NCBI RefSeq assembly: GCF_013415125.1
Contig: NZ_JACCDE010000025.1
Coordinates: 1 to 64,000 of the forward strand
DNA: 64,000 nt
Direction: 5' to 3'
Origin: Vreelandella glaciei
Lineage (GTDB): Bacteria; Pseudomonadota; Gammaproteobacteria; Pseudomonadales; Halomonadaceae
The notes beneath the pieces were generated by a model. The model did not search any database. It was not told the DNA's origin and saw only the letters and a program-made list of their open reading frames with translations. A program made the translations under genes and the position numbers. Below, piece after piece: positions 19,320-27,964 of the stretch (positions are counted from its first letter, which is position 1; each line of letters begins with the position of its first letter).

Positions 19320-19808
19320 TTATACAATGCCGCTTTCAACACTAAACGCTAAGGTCATGCTAAGTTCTTCTACTTGATCTGCAAACGTTGGCTGCCATTC
19401 ACCGCTTAAAATGAGCGGTGCCTGCACCCAGCGCCAGCGTAAGCCGGTCACGATGCTCTCTACTGCGCGTTGGGTGCCCGTGCCGTCATGTCCTGCGCGG
19501 ATATAGAGCGCACAGGGCAATCCTTGCTTTTTTTCTAGAACAGAATAGTAGGTGCGGTCAAAGAAATCTTTTAGCGCGCCACTCATATAGCCCAGATTCT
19601 CCGTGGTACCGAGCAGGATGGCATCGCAGGCTAGTACATCCTCTGGGCCTGCCTCCAAAGGCGCTTTCACCACACACTGCACCTGCTCAAGATCGGGATG
19701 GCTAGCGCCCCGCGCGGCCGCTTCGCGCAGAAGACGGGTATTCGCTGACGGGGCATGAGCAATCACTAACAGTTGTTTACTAAATTCATTACTAAGCTCA
19801 GCATTCAT
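19320..19808 (-). CDS. Flavodoxin-like FMN-binding protein
   Basis: A 162-aa flavodoxin-fold protein. The first strand and phosphate loop read LLVIAHAPSANTRLLREA, and ILLGTTENLGYMSGALKDFFDRTYY corresponds to the second FMN-binding loop of NADPH-dependent FMN reductases and WrbA-like proteins. The redox partner is unknown. Only 89 bases separate its end from the start of the HDAC-like gene on the same strand, so they may be co-transcribed. It diverges from the DCC-family gene. Confidence 0.8.
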   Translation of the reverse strand: MNAELSNEFSKQLLVIAHAPSANTRLLREAAARGASHPDLEQVQCVVKAPLEAGPEDVLACDAILLGTTENLGYMSGALKDFFDRTYYSVLEKKQGLPCALYIRAGHDGTGTQRAVESIVTGLRWRWVQAPLILSGEWQPTFADQVEELSMTLAFSVESGIV

Positions 19809-19901
19809 AGCAAAGACCTAATGGAAACGTGGGGCAGCAAGGGGTTGCGCCACATAATGAAAATGCCACACTGCTTAAGAGTCTTAAAGTTGAGAAGCAA
19901 T

Positions 19902-20276
19902 ATGTCCAGTAAGACATTGATCAATGTCTATTACGATGCCCAGTGCCCACTTTGTCGCCAAGAGCGTCGGCGCTATGAGCGCTGGTCGGGGCGCCATGCA
20001 AAAGATATCGGTTGGCTTGACGTAAGCGAACATGAGCAAACCCTACGTGCAAAGGGTGTTGACCCTGCAGTAGCGCTGCGCTCTCTGCATATCGAAACTG
20101 CGCAAGGTCAATTAATAGAAGGTATCGACGCCTACCGTTTGTTGATGAAGCGTATTCCGTTATTGGTCCCGGTCGCTTGGCTGATCGGCTTGCCTGGGAT
20201 TAAACCAGCACTGCGAACCCTTTATGATGTGTGGGTAAAGCGTCGCCTAAAGAAACAGGGCCGATGGCCTCTTTAA
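19902..20276 (+). CDS. DCC-family (DUF393) thiol-disulfide-like protein
   Basis: A 124-aa protein of the DUF393 family, named for its Asp-Cys-Cys-like motif; here the N-terminal sequence VYYDAQCPLCRQERRRY has the C-P-L-C pair of a redox active site on a thioredoxin-like strand. The middle contains RSLHIETAQG and GIDAYRLLMKRIP, both typical of the family. The function is unknown. ATG 19902 is preferred over the earlier ones (19773, 19860, 19863) because the family starts there. It is followed 23 bases later by a lipoprotein gene on the same strand. Confidence 0.75.
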   Translation: MSSKTLINVYYDAQCPLCRQERRRYERWSGRHAKDIGWLDVSEHEQTLRAKGVDPAVALRSLHIETAQGQLIEGIDAYRLLMKRIPLLVPVAWLIGLPGIKPALRTLYDVWVKRRLKKQGRWPL

Positions 20277-20299
20277 CGTCTAGCAAAGGAAGCCTGACA

Positions 20300-20857
20300 A
20301 TGCAGCGAAGTGCGCTATATCTAGGGGTAGTAGTAGGCGTAAGCCTATTGCTCGCGGGCTGTGCCGGCGGTGGGCAGCGTCCTTCGCCAACCCCTAGCCA
20401 GGCAGCGGCTGAAGCACCGTTACCCAGCTCGCAATCCGCCCCTGCCGCCACGACAGCGCCGGAGACCGCTATGGCGAGTGACTGGGTGCCGCCGCTGTTT
20501 ATCAGTCCGGAAGAGGAAGCGTCCTATTATGTTAGCCGTTTGGCCGATCGGCGTTTTGTGACCAGCTACGGTGATCGTGACAACCGTCGTCCCTGGTACA
20601 TTGCCGCTGAACGATTAGGCGAAATAGGGCTTCCTGCTGTTCCACTGCTGTTTGCTCGGTTGAACACCAGCGATGCGTATGAACAAATGTTGGTGCTCTA
20701 CGCGCTACAGCTAGCCACTCAAGATCCTCAGCTAATGGTCAGAACAGGTGGCGATTACGTTCAGTTAGGGGTAGTACTTGACCCTGCGCATAATGCTGAG
20801 AATGTGGCGTCTGCTCAGCAGTGGTGGCAACAATACGCTGAGCAGGTGGCCCGATGA
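20300..20857 (+). CDS. Lipoprotein of unknown function
   Basis: A 185-aa lipoprotein: the N-terminal signal ends in the lipobox LLLAGC (Cys near residue 22), followed by a low-complexity Pro/Ala/Ser region (about 25-65) and a helical C-terminal domain with a HEAT-like feel (RPWYIAAERLGEIGLPAVPL). ATG 20300 is chosen because the hydrophobic signal begins there and AAGGAAG lies upstream. It probably shares a transcript with the DCC-family gene. No named family is recognised. Confidence 0.6.
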   Translation: MQRSALYLGVVVGVSLLLAGCAGGGQRPSPTPSQAAAEAPLPSSQSAPAATTAPETAMASDWVPPLFISPEEEASYYVSRLADRRFVTSYGDRDNRRPWYIAAERLGEIGLPAVPLLFARLNTSDAYEQMLVLYALQLATQDPQLMVRTGGDYVQLGVVLDPAHNAENVASAQQWWQQYAEQVAR

Positions 20858-20929
20858 TGAATGGACTTCATGCTCAGTAACGGCTCACCAGATAAACCAA
20901 GGCCCATCAGATAAACCAAGGAGAGAAAC

Positions 20930-21406
20930 ATGGCATTTGCACTTTCATCAATGCAGGTTACCAGTCCAGCGTTTGCCGATCATCAAGCCATTCCTTCCAA
21001 GCACACAGGGGAGGGGGAAAATGTTTCGCCTCCCCTAGTTTGGAAAGATGCCCCCGAGGGAACCCAGGGTTTCGCTGTCATCTGTCACGACCCAGATGCT
21101 CCTTTGGTCAAGGATGGCAGCTACGGCTTTGTACATTGGGTGCTCTATAACTTGCCCGCTGATACCCATGAGTTAACTGAAAAGAGTGTTGTGGGCACTG
21201 CTGGCGCCAATGATAAAGGCGAAGTGGGTTACTTTGGTCCGATGCCCCCTGAAGGGCATGGTAAGCATCTTTACTACTTCTGGGTGCTGGCGCTGGACCA
21301 TCAAACCTCGCTGCCTGAAGGACTGACACTTGCCGAGTTACTCAAAGAAATAGAGCCTAATCTGCTAGGCATGAATCGTTTGGTAGGCACGTATCAGCGT
21401 GATTGA
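20930..21406 (+). CDS. YbhB/YbcL-family (PEBP-like) protein
   Basis: A 158-aa phosphatidylethanolamine-binding-protein-fold protein, similar to YbhB/YbcL of E. coli. The signature appears as CHDPDAPL, YGFVHWVLYNLP, and GYFGPMPPEGHGKHLYYFWVLALD, which form the ligand pocket. The bacterial proteins have no established substrate; some modulate kinases, others are periplasmic. No signal peptide is seen here, so it is probably cytoplasmic. The ATG has GGAGAG seven bases upstream. Confidence 0.88.
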   Translation: MAFALSSMQVTSPAFADHQAIPSKHTGEGENVSPPLVWKDAPEGTQGFAVICHDPDAPLVKDGSYGFVHWVLYNLPADTHELTEKSVVGTAGANDKGEVGYFGPMPPEGHGKHLYYFWVLALDHQTSLPEGLTLAELLKEIEPNLLGMNRLVGTYQRD

Positions 21407-21509
21407 TCGCATCTGCAAAAGTAGACAAGCGGAATAATCCGTGTAGGCTCCATCGCTTTCTTAGGCCTTGAATCAACCTTTTCTATTAGCCAAGCGATGG
21501 AGCCATCCC

Positions 21510-21848
21510 ATGAGTGATCTGCCTAACTGTCCTGCCTGCGCTTCCGAATTTAGCTACGATGATGGGCTTCAATACGTTTGCCCAGAGTGTGGCCACGAGT
21601 GGTCAAAGGTAGCCGAGGAGAGCGCTGAAGAAGCTTCAGGCGTGCGCGATGCTAACGGCAACATGTTGGTCGACGGCGATAGCGTAACGGTAATCAAGGA
21701 TTTGAAGGTTAAAGGCAGTTCATTGGTGGTTAAAGTAGGCACCAAAGTGAAGAGCATCCGGTTGGTGGACGGCGATCACGATATCGACTGTAAAATAGAC
21801 GGCATCGGGCCGATGAAGCTTAAATCTGAATTTGTTAAGAAAGCCTAG
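21510..21848 (+). CDS. yjdM: YjdM/PhnA-like zinc-ribbon protein
   Basis: A 112-aa protein opening with a four-cysteine zinc ribbon, [13 protein letters not shown] then [10 protein letters not shown], followed by the small beta-barrel of the PhnA/YjdM family ([23 protein letters not shown]). The E. coli homologue was named phnA but does not belong to the phosphonate pathway; the biochemical role is uncertain. ATG 21510 has GATGGAG upstream, and the family starts there; ATG-like starts further upstream would only add unconserved residues. Confidence 0.85.
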   Translation: MSDLPNCPACASEFSYDDGLQYVCPECGHEWSKVAEESAEEASGVRDANGNMLVDGDSVTVIKDLKVKGSSLVVKVGTKVKSIRLVDGDHDIDCKIDGIGPMKLKSEFVKKA

Positions 21849-21871
21849 CGTTAAAGCAGACACTCCAAAAA

Positions 21872-21899
21872 AATAGCCCTCTGACATCAGGGGGCTATT
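21872..21899. terminator. Bidirectional terminator after yjdM
   Basis: AATAGCCC and GGGGCTATT pair around a loop; seven A residues precede it, so the minus-strand transcript ends in a T-run and would stop the yjfB-like remnant. The plus strand has only a weak T-rich tail (GATTTATT). Confidence 0.7.
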
Positions 21900-21919
21900 G
21901 ATTTATTAGTCGTCTATTT

Positions 21920-22115
21920 TTACACAGTGGTATTGATTTGCGTACCGACGCTTCCACTTGTGGCGCCTGCGCAACGCTGTCCATTAGCGCAGTAATATGC
22001 GCTGCTTGCCCGTCTAACGCCTCTTTAAAAAAAAGCTCAGTTGAGCCTGCTGGGCTACTTGCGCTTGCTGAAGTGCCATTAATGCGCTGATCATATTATT
22101 GACTGCTGAATCCAT
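21920..22115 (-). pseudogene. YjfB-like putative motility protein, broken
   Basis: The family is short (about 60 aa) and found near flagellar genes in several bacteria. On the minus strand, ATG 22115 (with GAGG nine bases upstream) encodes MDSAVNNMISALMALQQAQ, the family opening, but the frame ends in LSFFLKRR followed by a stop. The expected middle (KEALDGQAAHITALMDSV) is in the next frame, reached by a shift at the T8 run (T's of the minus strand, 22026-22033). The expected end SGSVGTQINTTV with its stop is in the third frame. So at least two frame changes are needed, which makes real decay more likely than one sequencing slip. Confidence 0.65.
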
Positions 22116-22241
22116 CTTTTAATCCTCGAATAGCAAGCCGCCATCCGCAGTGATGGCACTCAATACTCAGTCGAAATTATCAGAGGCCGCTAATCTGTCT
22201 AAAGCGATAGGTAATAGGTAAATGCGCGTAATAGCTTTTTC

Positions 22242-22258
22242 AAATGATAATGATTGTT
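22242..22258. promoter_or_regulatory. Fur-box-like sequence upstream of suf
   Basis: AAATGATAATGATTGTT matches about two of the three GATAAT-type hexamers of a Fur box. It lies 165 bases before the Rrf2 regulator gene. Iron control of suf by Fur is known in E. coli, so this is plausible, but one imperfect match is weak evidence. Confidence 0.45.
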
Positions 22259-22341
22259 GTTTTTGATGCGATTAGCGTCGATCGTGCTGTTATTTTGCTC
22301 AAATTGCCAACCATTTAGCTCAAGGGCTTCACATCAAATTT

Positions 22342-22366
22342 ATACAGGACTAAAATGGTACTCAAT
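22342..22366. promoter_or_regulatory. Rrf2/IscR-type operator of the suf operon
   Basis: The core GACTAAAATGGTAC is near-palindromic and resembles the IscR type 1 consensus (GACT-A/T-rich-AGTC). It lies in the proximal promoter region, 57 bases before the Rrf2 gene, so autoregulation by that protein is the natural reading. Inferred from pattern only. Confidence 0.55.
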
Positions 22367-22422
22367 TGATGCAGCCAACTAATTGAATGACTGCGTACCA
22401 AGCACATAAAAGGGGAGTCGAC

Positions 22423-22887
22423 ATGCTCAAGCTTTCTCGGCTGACAGACTATGCCGCTGTAGTGATGGCACAAATTGCCCGTCACTCCCAAACATCACAT
22501 GCAGCGGCCGACTTGGCTGAGGCTGTGCAGCTGCCACACCCCACGGTAAGTAAAACACTTAAAATGTTGGCACGTGCGGGGCTGCTGGTTTCCCAACGTG
22601 GTGCTCAAGGCGGTTATCGCTTGGCGCGGCCAGCATCACAGATTACGGCAGCCGACATTATTGCGGCGATTGAAGGCCCTGTTGCCATGACCGAGTGTAG
22701 CCAAGCGGAAGGCGATTGTGAGCTTGTGGCTACCTGCGGTGTGGCTGACAACTGGCAGCGGGTTTCATTGGCGATGCGAACGCTGCTTGAAAGCGTGACC
22801 TTAGCGCATTTAGCCGATACAGCGCCGATTAAATTGCCGGTGCAATTGCCAATTCAAACGATCAGCCTGTCGGCGGTGTCGGCCTAA
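22423..22887 (+). CDS. Rrf2-family SUF regulator
   Basis: A 154-aa Rrf2 winged-helix regulator, first gene of the suf operon. The DNA-binding part has LTDYAAVVMAQIARHS and the recognition helix PHPTVSKTLKMLARAGLL. Cys92, Cys99 and Cys105 (C-x6-C-x5-C) are in the position that binds a [2Fe-2S] cluster in IscR and relatives, so it probably senses cluster supply and represses suf when supply is enough. It belongs to the SUF-type regulator described in Xanthomonas and relatives rather than to IscR itself. ATG 22423 has AGGGGAG upstream; the longer frame from 22387 lacks one. Confidence 0.88.
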   Translation: MLKLSRLTDYAAVVMAQIARHSQTSHAAADLAEAVQLPHPTVSKTLKMLARAGLLVSQRGAQGGYRLARPASQITAADIIAAIEGPVAMTECSQAEGDCELVATCGVADNWQRVSLAMRTLLESVTLAHLADTAPIKLPVQLPIQTISLSAVSA

Positions 22888-22965
22888 TAGCGGCACAAGT
22901 ACAGCAGGCCTACTTTATTATTAAAGGCGATAACCTCGCCACCCAACTGCCCGGAGGGTATCACC

Positions 22966-24408
22966 ATGGCAAGCGAAGAAATGGAACAGTTGGTTCGTCG
23001 CGAATACAAAGACGGCTTCGTAACCGATATTGAGAGCGACACCCTGCCACCTGGCCTGGATGAAAACACCATCGCCTTTATTTCCAAGAAGAAGGGCGAA
23101 CCCGAGTGGATGCTGGAGTGGCGCCTGGATGCCTATCGTCAGTGGTTGAAGATGGAGGCACCATCTTGGGCGCATCTTGACTATCCGCCGATCAATTACC
23201 AATCGATTTCCTATTTCAGTGCGCCGAAGCGCCCGGAAGACGGCCCGCAGAGCCTGGATGAAGTCGACCCCAAGCTGCTGGAAACCTATGAGAAGTTGGG
23301 CATTCCGCTACACGAACGTGCGGCGCTGGCAGGCGTGGCAGTAGACGCAGTATTCGACTCGGTGTCGGTTGCGACCACTTTCAAAAAACAGCTGGGTGAG
23401 GCAGGCGTTATTTTCTGCTCTATCTCCGAGGCTATCCGCGACTACCCGGAACTGATCAAGCAGTATCTGGGCACCGTAGTGCCTGTGGCAGACAACTACT
23501 TTGCGGCGCTGAACTCAGCGGTATTCACCGACGGCTCCTTTGTATTTGTGCCGGAAGGCGTGACCTGCCCGATGGAGCTGTCCACTTACTTCCGCATTAA
23601 CGCGGCCAATACCGGCCAGTTTGAGCGCACGCTGATTATTTGCGAAAGCCGCGCCCAGGTTTCCTACCTGGAGGGCTGTACCGCGCCAATGCGCGATGAA
23701 AACCAGCTGCACGCCGCGGTGGTAGAGCTTGTCGCCCTAGACGACGCCTATATCAAATACTCCACGGTACAGAACTGGTATCCCGGTGATGAGAATGGCA
23801 AGGGCGGTATCTACAACTTCGTTACTAAGCGTGGCGACTGCCGTGGCGACCGCTCGCGCATCAGCTGGACGCAGGTAGAGACCGGCTCGGCGATTACCTG
23901 GAAATACCCTTCCTGCGTTTTACGGGGTAAAGACAGTATCGGCGAGTTCTACTCTGTTGCGGTCACGAATGGCCGCCAACAGGCCGATACCGGCACCAAG
24001 ATGATTCACATTGGCGAAGGTACCCGTTCGTATATCGTTGCTAAAGGTATCTCTGCCGGTCGCAGCAATCAGTCGTATCGCGGCTTGGTGAAAATCGCCC
24101 CGCGCGCCAAAGGGGCACGTAACTTTACCCAGTGTGACTCTTTGCTGATTGGCGATAAGTGCGGTGCGCACACCTTCCCTTATCAAGAAATTGGCAACAG
24201 TACGGCGACCATTGAGCACGAAGCGACCACTTCTAAAATCGGTGAAGACCAGCTGTTCTACTGCCAGAGCCGCGGTATCTCGGAAGAAGACGCGGTCAGC
24301 ATGATTGTGAATGGCTTCTGTAAAGACGTCTTCCAAGAGCTGCCGATGGAGTTTGCCGTGGAAGCGGAAGCGCTGCTCAACGTTACCCTGGAAGGTGCGG
24401 TAGGTTAA
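22966..24408 (+). CDS. sufB: Fe-S cluster assembly protein SufB
   Basis: SufB is the scaffold on which SufBC2D builds [Fe-S] clusters, with sulfur delivered from SufS. The 480-aa protein is full length and shows the SufB beta-helix core: [21 protein letters not shown], then YLEGCTAPM, and the C-terminal [15 protein letters not shown] sequence ([20 protein letters not shown]) followed by [14 protein letters not shown], which carries the conserved Cys and cluster-adjacent residues. GGAGG precedes the ATG. It follows the Rrf2 regulator by 78 bases and leads sufC, sufD, sufS and sufT. Confidence 0.95.
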   Translation: MASEEMEQLVRREYKDGFVTDIESDTLPPGLDENTIAFISKKKGEPEWMLEWRLDAYRQWLKMEAPSWAHLDYPPINYQSISYFSAPKRPEDGPQSLDEVDPKLLETYEKLGIPLHERAALAGVAVDAVFDSVSVATTFKKQLGEAGVIFCSISEAIRDYPELIKQYLGTVVPVADNYFAALNSAVFTDGSFVFVPEGVTCPMELSTYFRINAANTGQFERTLIICESRAQVSYLEGCTAPMRDENQLHAAVVELVALDDAYIKYSTVQNWYPGDENGKGGIYNFVTKRGDCRGDRSRISWTQVETGSAITWKYPSCVLRGKDSIGEFYSVAVTNGRQQADTGTKMIHIGEGTRSYIVAKGISAGRSNQSYRGLVKIAPRAKGARNFTQCDSLLIGDKCGAHTFPYQEIGNSTATIEHEATTSKIGEDQLFYCQSRGISEEDAVSMIVNGFCKDVFQELPMEFAVEAEALLNVTLEGAVG

Positions 24409-24479
24409 TCCCTAGCCGTTCAGTCACTCATTTTATTAGTGTCGCCGTAGCGACTCGCCAGAATTATAAGGTAATCAAT

Positions 24480-25229
24480 ATGTTGCAAGTTAATGATTTA
24501 CACGTCACCGTCGAAGGCAATGAAATTCTGAAAGGACTCACCCTGACTATCAACGCGGGTGAAGTGCACGCCATCATGGGGCCGAATGGCGCGGGTAAAT
24601 CGACGCTATCGGCAGTCATTGCCGGTAAAGATGGCTACGAAGTCACTCAGGGCACGGTTACCTTTGAAGGCAAAGACGTGCTTGAGATGGAAATTGAAGA
24701 GCGCGCCCAGGCTGGCTTGCTGCTGGGTTTCCAGTACCCGGTCGAGATTCCAGGGGTTAAGAATATCTACCTGCTGAAGTCTGCGCTTAATGCCCAGCGT
24801 GTCGCTCGCGGCGAAGGTGAAATGCCAGCGCCGGAGTTTATGAAGCTGGTGAAAGAGAAGCTTGGTTACATGAAAATGGACGCTAGCTTCCTGCAGCGCG
24901 CCGTTAACGAAGGTTTCTCAGGCGGCGAGAAAAAACGCAACGAGATCCTGCAAATGCTGGTGCTTCAGCCGAAGCTTGCCATGCTCGATGAGATCGATTC
25001 CGGCCTGGATATCGACGCCATGAAAGTGGTCGCCGATGGTGTCAACAGCCTGCGCGCTGAAGACCGCGCCATTCTGCTGGTCACCCACTACCAGCGTCTG
25101 CTGGATTACATCATTCCCGACAAGGTTCATGTCTTGGTCGATGGCCGTATTGTCAAAACTGGCGACGCTGAGCTGGCCAAACAGCTGGAAGCCAATGGGT
25201 ACGAAGGTATCGAGGAGTCTGTGGCATGA
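24480..25229 (+). CDS. sufC: SUF-system ATPase SufC
   Basis: SufC is the soluble ABC-type ATPase of the SufBC2D complex. It has Walker A GPNGAGKST, the signature FSGGEKKRNE, and Walker B LAMLDEIDSGLDID, all in the expected order for a 249-aa protein. ATP binding drives conformational change in SufB and SufD during cluster formation. Its stop codon overlaps the sufD start (ATGA), so they are translationally coupled. Confidence 0.95.
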   Translation: MLQVNDLHVTVEGNEILKGLTLTINAGEVHAIMGPNGAGKSTLSAVIAGKDGYEVTQGTVTFEGKDVLEMEIEERAQAGLLLGFQYPVEIPGVKNIYLLKSALNAQRVARGEGEMPAPEFMKLVKEKLGYMKMDASFLQRAVNEGFSGGEKKRNEILQMLVLQPKLAMLDEIDSGLDIDAMKVVADGVNSLRAEDRAILLVTHYQRLLDYIIPDKVHVLVDGRIVKTGDAELAKQLEANGYEGIEESVA

Positions 25230-26566
25230 GCGATACGCAAACCTTTTTAGACACGCTGAAGGCGCGCAGCTCGAACTACACGGCGGAACCCACCTGGATT
25301 GCCGCTCGTCGTCAGGCAGGTGCCGCACGTTTTGAGGCGCTGGGTTTTCCCACTCGTCGCGATGAAGAGTGGAAGTACACCGACGTGCGCTCGATTGCCC
25401 AGGGTAACTTTGCGCTAGCTGACAACGCCGAGTTCTCTCAGGCCAGTGCCGCGGCGCTAACGCTGCCCATTGATGCTTACCGCTTAACCTTTGTGGATGG
25501 CGTTTTCTCATCGGCGCTTTCGGATCTGGACTCGCTGCCGTCAAGCGTCCAGGTGTTACCGCTTTCCAAGGCGCTGGCGGAGAACCACGAAGCGGTTGGT
25601 GGCCCGCTGGGTCGCTTAACTGGGGTGGATTTCTCACCGTTTGCGGCGCTGAATACGGCGTTTATGGAAGAGGGCGCTGTGGTTCGCATTGCACCGGGAG
25701 CAGTCGTTGAGAAACCTATCCTGCTGCAGTTTCTGTCCCGCGCTGGCCAGCCAGTGATGTGCCACCCGCGCGTACTGGTGGAAGCAGGTAGCCGCAGCGA
25801 AGCCACGCTGATTGAACACTACACCGGTGAAAGCGAAGCGACTAACTTCACTAACGTGGTTGGCGAACTGATGCTCGACCGTGGGGCGATTCTTGCTCAC
25901 TACAAACTTCAAGAAGCACCGTTGGGTGATATGCACGTGGCGAGCATTCACGTGGAGCAGGGCCGCGACACGCGCTATACCTCCTACAACCTGAGCCTGG
26001 GCGGTGCGCTGGTGCGTAACGACTTGATCAGCGACTTGAACGGCCAGGGCGCTGAAACCAACTTCCTGGGCCTGTTCTTTGGTCAGGGTCGTCAGCACGT
26101 CGATAACCACACCAAGGTCAACCACAATGCGCCGCTGACGTTCTCCAATGAGAACTACAAAGGCATTCTGGATGACCGCGCTCACGGCGTGTTTAACGGC
26201 AAGGTCTACGTCAAGCGCGACAGCCAGAAAATTGAAGGGTTTCAGAGCAATCAAAACCTACTGCTGTCGGATCGTGCCCACATCGATGCCAAGCCTGAGC
26301 TTGAAATCTACGCCGATGATGTTAAGTGTTCACACGGCACCACTACCGGCCAGCTGGACGAAGAGGCGATCTATGCCCTGCGCACGCGCGGTATCGATGA
26401 AGCCACCGCACGAGGCCTGTTAACCCTCGCCTTTGCGGGAGAGGTGTTGGATAAAGTTAGCCTGGATGCGATTGCCGAGCGCGTTGAACTCGCGGTTGCG
26501 GGTAAGTTGCCGGAGCGCTTTAATCTTGCTGGGCTTGTTGAAGCGGCAGCCGCAATTAACGACTAG
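25226..26566 (+). CDS. sufD: Fe-S cluster assembly protein SufD
   Basis: SufD is the SufB paralogue that completes the SufBC2D complex and helps iron entry. The 446-aa protein starts with the N-terminal helix bundle (FPTRRDEEWKYTDVR) and contains the beta-helix core (LFFGQGRQHVDNHTKVNHNAPLT; KVYVKRDSQKIEGFQSNQNLLL) with the conserved VKCSHGTTTGQLDEEAIYAL near the C-terminus, the His of which is needed for iron acquisition in E. coli. Its start overlaps sufC. Confidence 0.93.
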   Translation: MSDTQTFLDTLKARSSNYTAEPTWIAARRQAGAARFEALGFPTRRDEEWKYTDVRSIAQGNFALADNAEFSQASAAALTLPIDAYRLTFVDGVFSSALSDLDSLPSSVQVLPLSKALAENHEAVGGPLGRLTGVDFSPFAALNTAFMEEGAVVRIAPGAVVEKPILLQFLSRAGQPVMCHPRVLVEAGSRSEATLIEHYTGESEATNFTNVVGELMLDRGAILAHYKLQEAPLGDMHVASIHVEQGRDTRYTSYNLSLGGALVRNDLISDLNGQGAETNFLGLFFGQGRQHVDNHTKVNHNAPLTFSNENYKGILDDRAHGVFNGKVYVKRDSQKIEGFQSNQNLLLSDRAHIDAKPELEIYADDVKCSHGTTTGQLDEEAIYALRTRGIDEATARGLLTLAFAGEVLDKVSLDAIAERVELAVAGKLPERFNLAGLVEAAAAIND

Positions 26567-26636
26567 CTCTTTAAGACCCGCTTTTAAAGGTCAGCTTTTA
26601 AAGGCCCGCTGTTAAAGACCAGCTTCAAGGGCTCAA
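26567..26636 (+). repeat. 14-bp tandem repeats between sufD and sufS
   Basis: Five consecutive 14-base units begin at 26567, 26581, 26595, 26609 and 26623, with approximate consensus CTTTTAAAGGCCAG. Units 2 and 3 are almost identical; the last is degenerate. A related set lies between sufS and sufT (27922-27963). They fill the gap and sit before the sufS ribosome-binding site. Confidence 0.8.
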
Positions 26637-26649
26637 CGAGGAGTGATTG

Positions 26650-27915
26650 ATGCCAAATACCGTTATTGAGCAGGCGCCCACGCAAGTGCAAGCACCCTTT
26701 GATGTCGCCCGTCTGCGTCAGGATTTTCCGGTGCTTGCCCGTGAAGTGCACGGCAAACCGTTAATCTATTTAGACAATGCGGCGACTAGCCAGACGCCTC
26801 AACAGGTGATTGACGTTTTTAGCGATTACTACTCGCGCTATAACGCCAATATTCACCGTGGGCTACATACCCTCGCCGATGAGGCGACGGCGGCGTTCGA
26901 AGGCACGCGTCACAAGGTTCGGGCTTTTCTCAACGCGGAAGATGCGCGTCAGATCATCTTTACCCGTGGCACCACGGAAGCCATCAATCTAGTCGTGCAG
27001 AGCTGGGGGCGTAAAACCCTCTCACCTGGCGATGAAGTGCTGATCTCAATGTTGGAGCACCACTCCAATATTGTGCCCTGGCAATTATTGGCCGCCGAGA
27101 TCGGGTTTACCATTAAGGTGATTCCCGTTGAAGCCAATGGCGCATTGGATATGGCTGCTTATCGCGCACTGCTGAGTGAGCGTACAAAACTGGTAGCGGT
27201 CAATCATGTCTCTAATGCGTTAGGGACTATTAACCCTGTGCGGGAAATGGCGGCACTTGCCCACCAGCACGGTGCCTTGATTCTGATTGATGGCGCCCAA
27301 GCTGCCCCTCATCAGGTAGTCGATGTGCAGGCGATTGATGCTGACTTTTACGCCTTCTCTGGCCACAAAGTGTATGGGCCAACCGGCGTAGGCGTGCTGT
27401 ATGGCAAGCAGGCTTTGCTGGAAGCGATGCCGCCTTGGCAGGGCGGCGGTGAGATGATTAAAACCGTCTCTTTCGGTGCAGGCACCACCTTCGCCGATAT
27501 TCCGCACAAGTTTGAAGCCGGAACGCCCGCCATTGCGGAAGTCATTGCTCTGGGGCGTGCACTTGAGTGGGTAGAAAGCGTTGGTGTTGATGCCATCGGC
27601 GAGTGGGAAGGGCAATTGCTTTACCGCGCGACGCAAGCAGCTGGACGAATCGATGGGCTGCGTATTTTAGGCACCGCACCGCAAAAAGCAGGCGTGCTTT
27701 CGTTTGTGGTGGAAAGGGCGCATTCGCAAGACATCGGCTTATTGATAGATCAACTCGGCGTGGCTATTCGTACCGGCCACCACTGTGCGCAGCCCTTGCT
27801 GCATCATTTCGGAGTCGATGCGACGTGCCGTGCTTCATTTGCTGCGTATAATACGCTCGAAGAAGTGGATAGCTTTATTGAAGCACTCAACCGTGTCATT
27901 GGTATGGTGCGTTAA
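26650..27915 (+). CDS. sufS: Cysteine desulfurase SufS
   Basis: SufS is a PLP enzyme that removes sulfur from L-cysteine and passes the persulfide to the assembly complex. The PLP-binding Lys240 lies in SGHKVYGPTG, the catalytic Cys379 in RTGHHCAQPLL, and the HHSNIVPWQ and IDGAQAAPH motifs that hold the cofactor are present. The protein is of type II (SufS-like), 421 aa from ATG 26650; a TTG three bases upstream is ignored because GAGGAG is better spaced from the ATG. No sufE or sufU gene is in the cluster, so the sulfur acceptor is elsewhere or SufS acts otherwise. Confidence 0.95.
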   Translation: MPNTVIEQAPTQVQAPFDVARLRQDFPVLAREVHGKPLIYLDNAATSQTPQQVIDVFSDYYSRYNANIHRGLHTLADEATAAFEGTRHKVRAFLNAEDARQIIFTRGTTEAINLVVQSWGRKTLSPGDEVLISMLEHHSNIVPWQLLAAEIGFTIKVIPVEANGALDMAAYRALLSERTKLVAVNHVSNALGTINPVREMAALAHQHGALILIDGAQAAPHQVVDVQAIDADFYAFSGHKVYGPTGVGVLYGKQALLEAMPPWQGGGEMIKTVSFGAGTTFADIPHKFEAGTPAIAEVIALGRALEWVESVGVDAIGEWEGQLLYRATQAAGRIDGLRILGTAPQKAGVLSFVVERAHSQDIGLLIDQLGVAIRTGHHCAQPLLHHFGVDATCRASFAAYNTLEEVDSFIEALNRVIGMVR

Positions 27916-27921
27916 GGTCGG

Positions 27922-27963
27922 TTCTTTAAGGCCAGCTCTTTGAAGAACGTTTTTAAGGACAGA
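27922..27963 (+). repeat. 14-bp tandem repeats between sufS and sufT
   Basis: Three 14-base units begin at 27922, 27936 and 27950 (TTCTTTAAGGCCAG, CTCTTTGAAGAACG, TTTTTAAGGACAGA). They match the consensus of the set between sufD and sufS; a further partial unit overlaps the sufS stop codon. Confidence 0.7.
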
Positions 27964-27964
27964 T

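Noticed and set aside
26567..27963. CRISPR array
   Set aside because: The units are 14 bases with no spacers and lie inside an operon; no cas genes are near.
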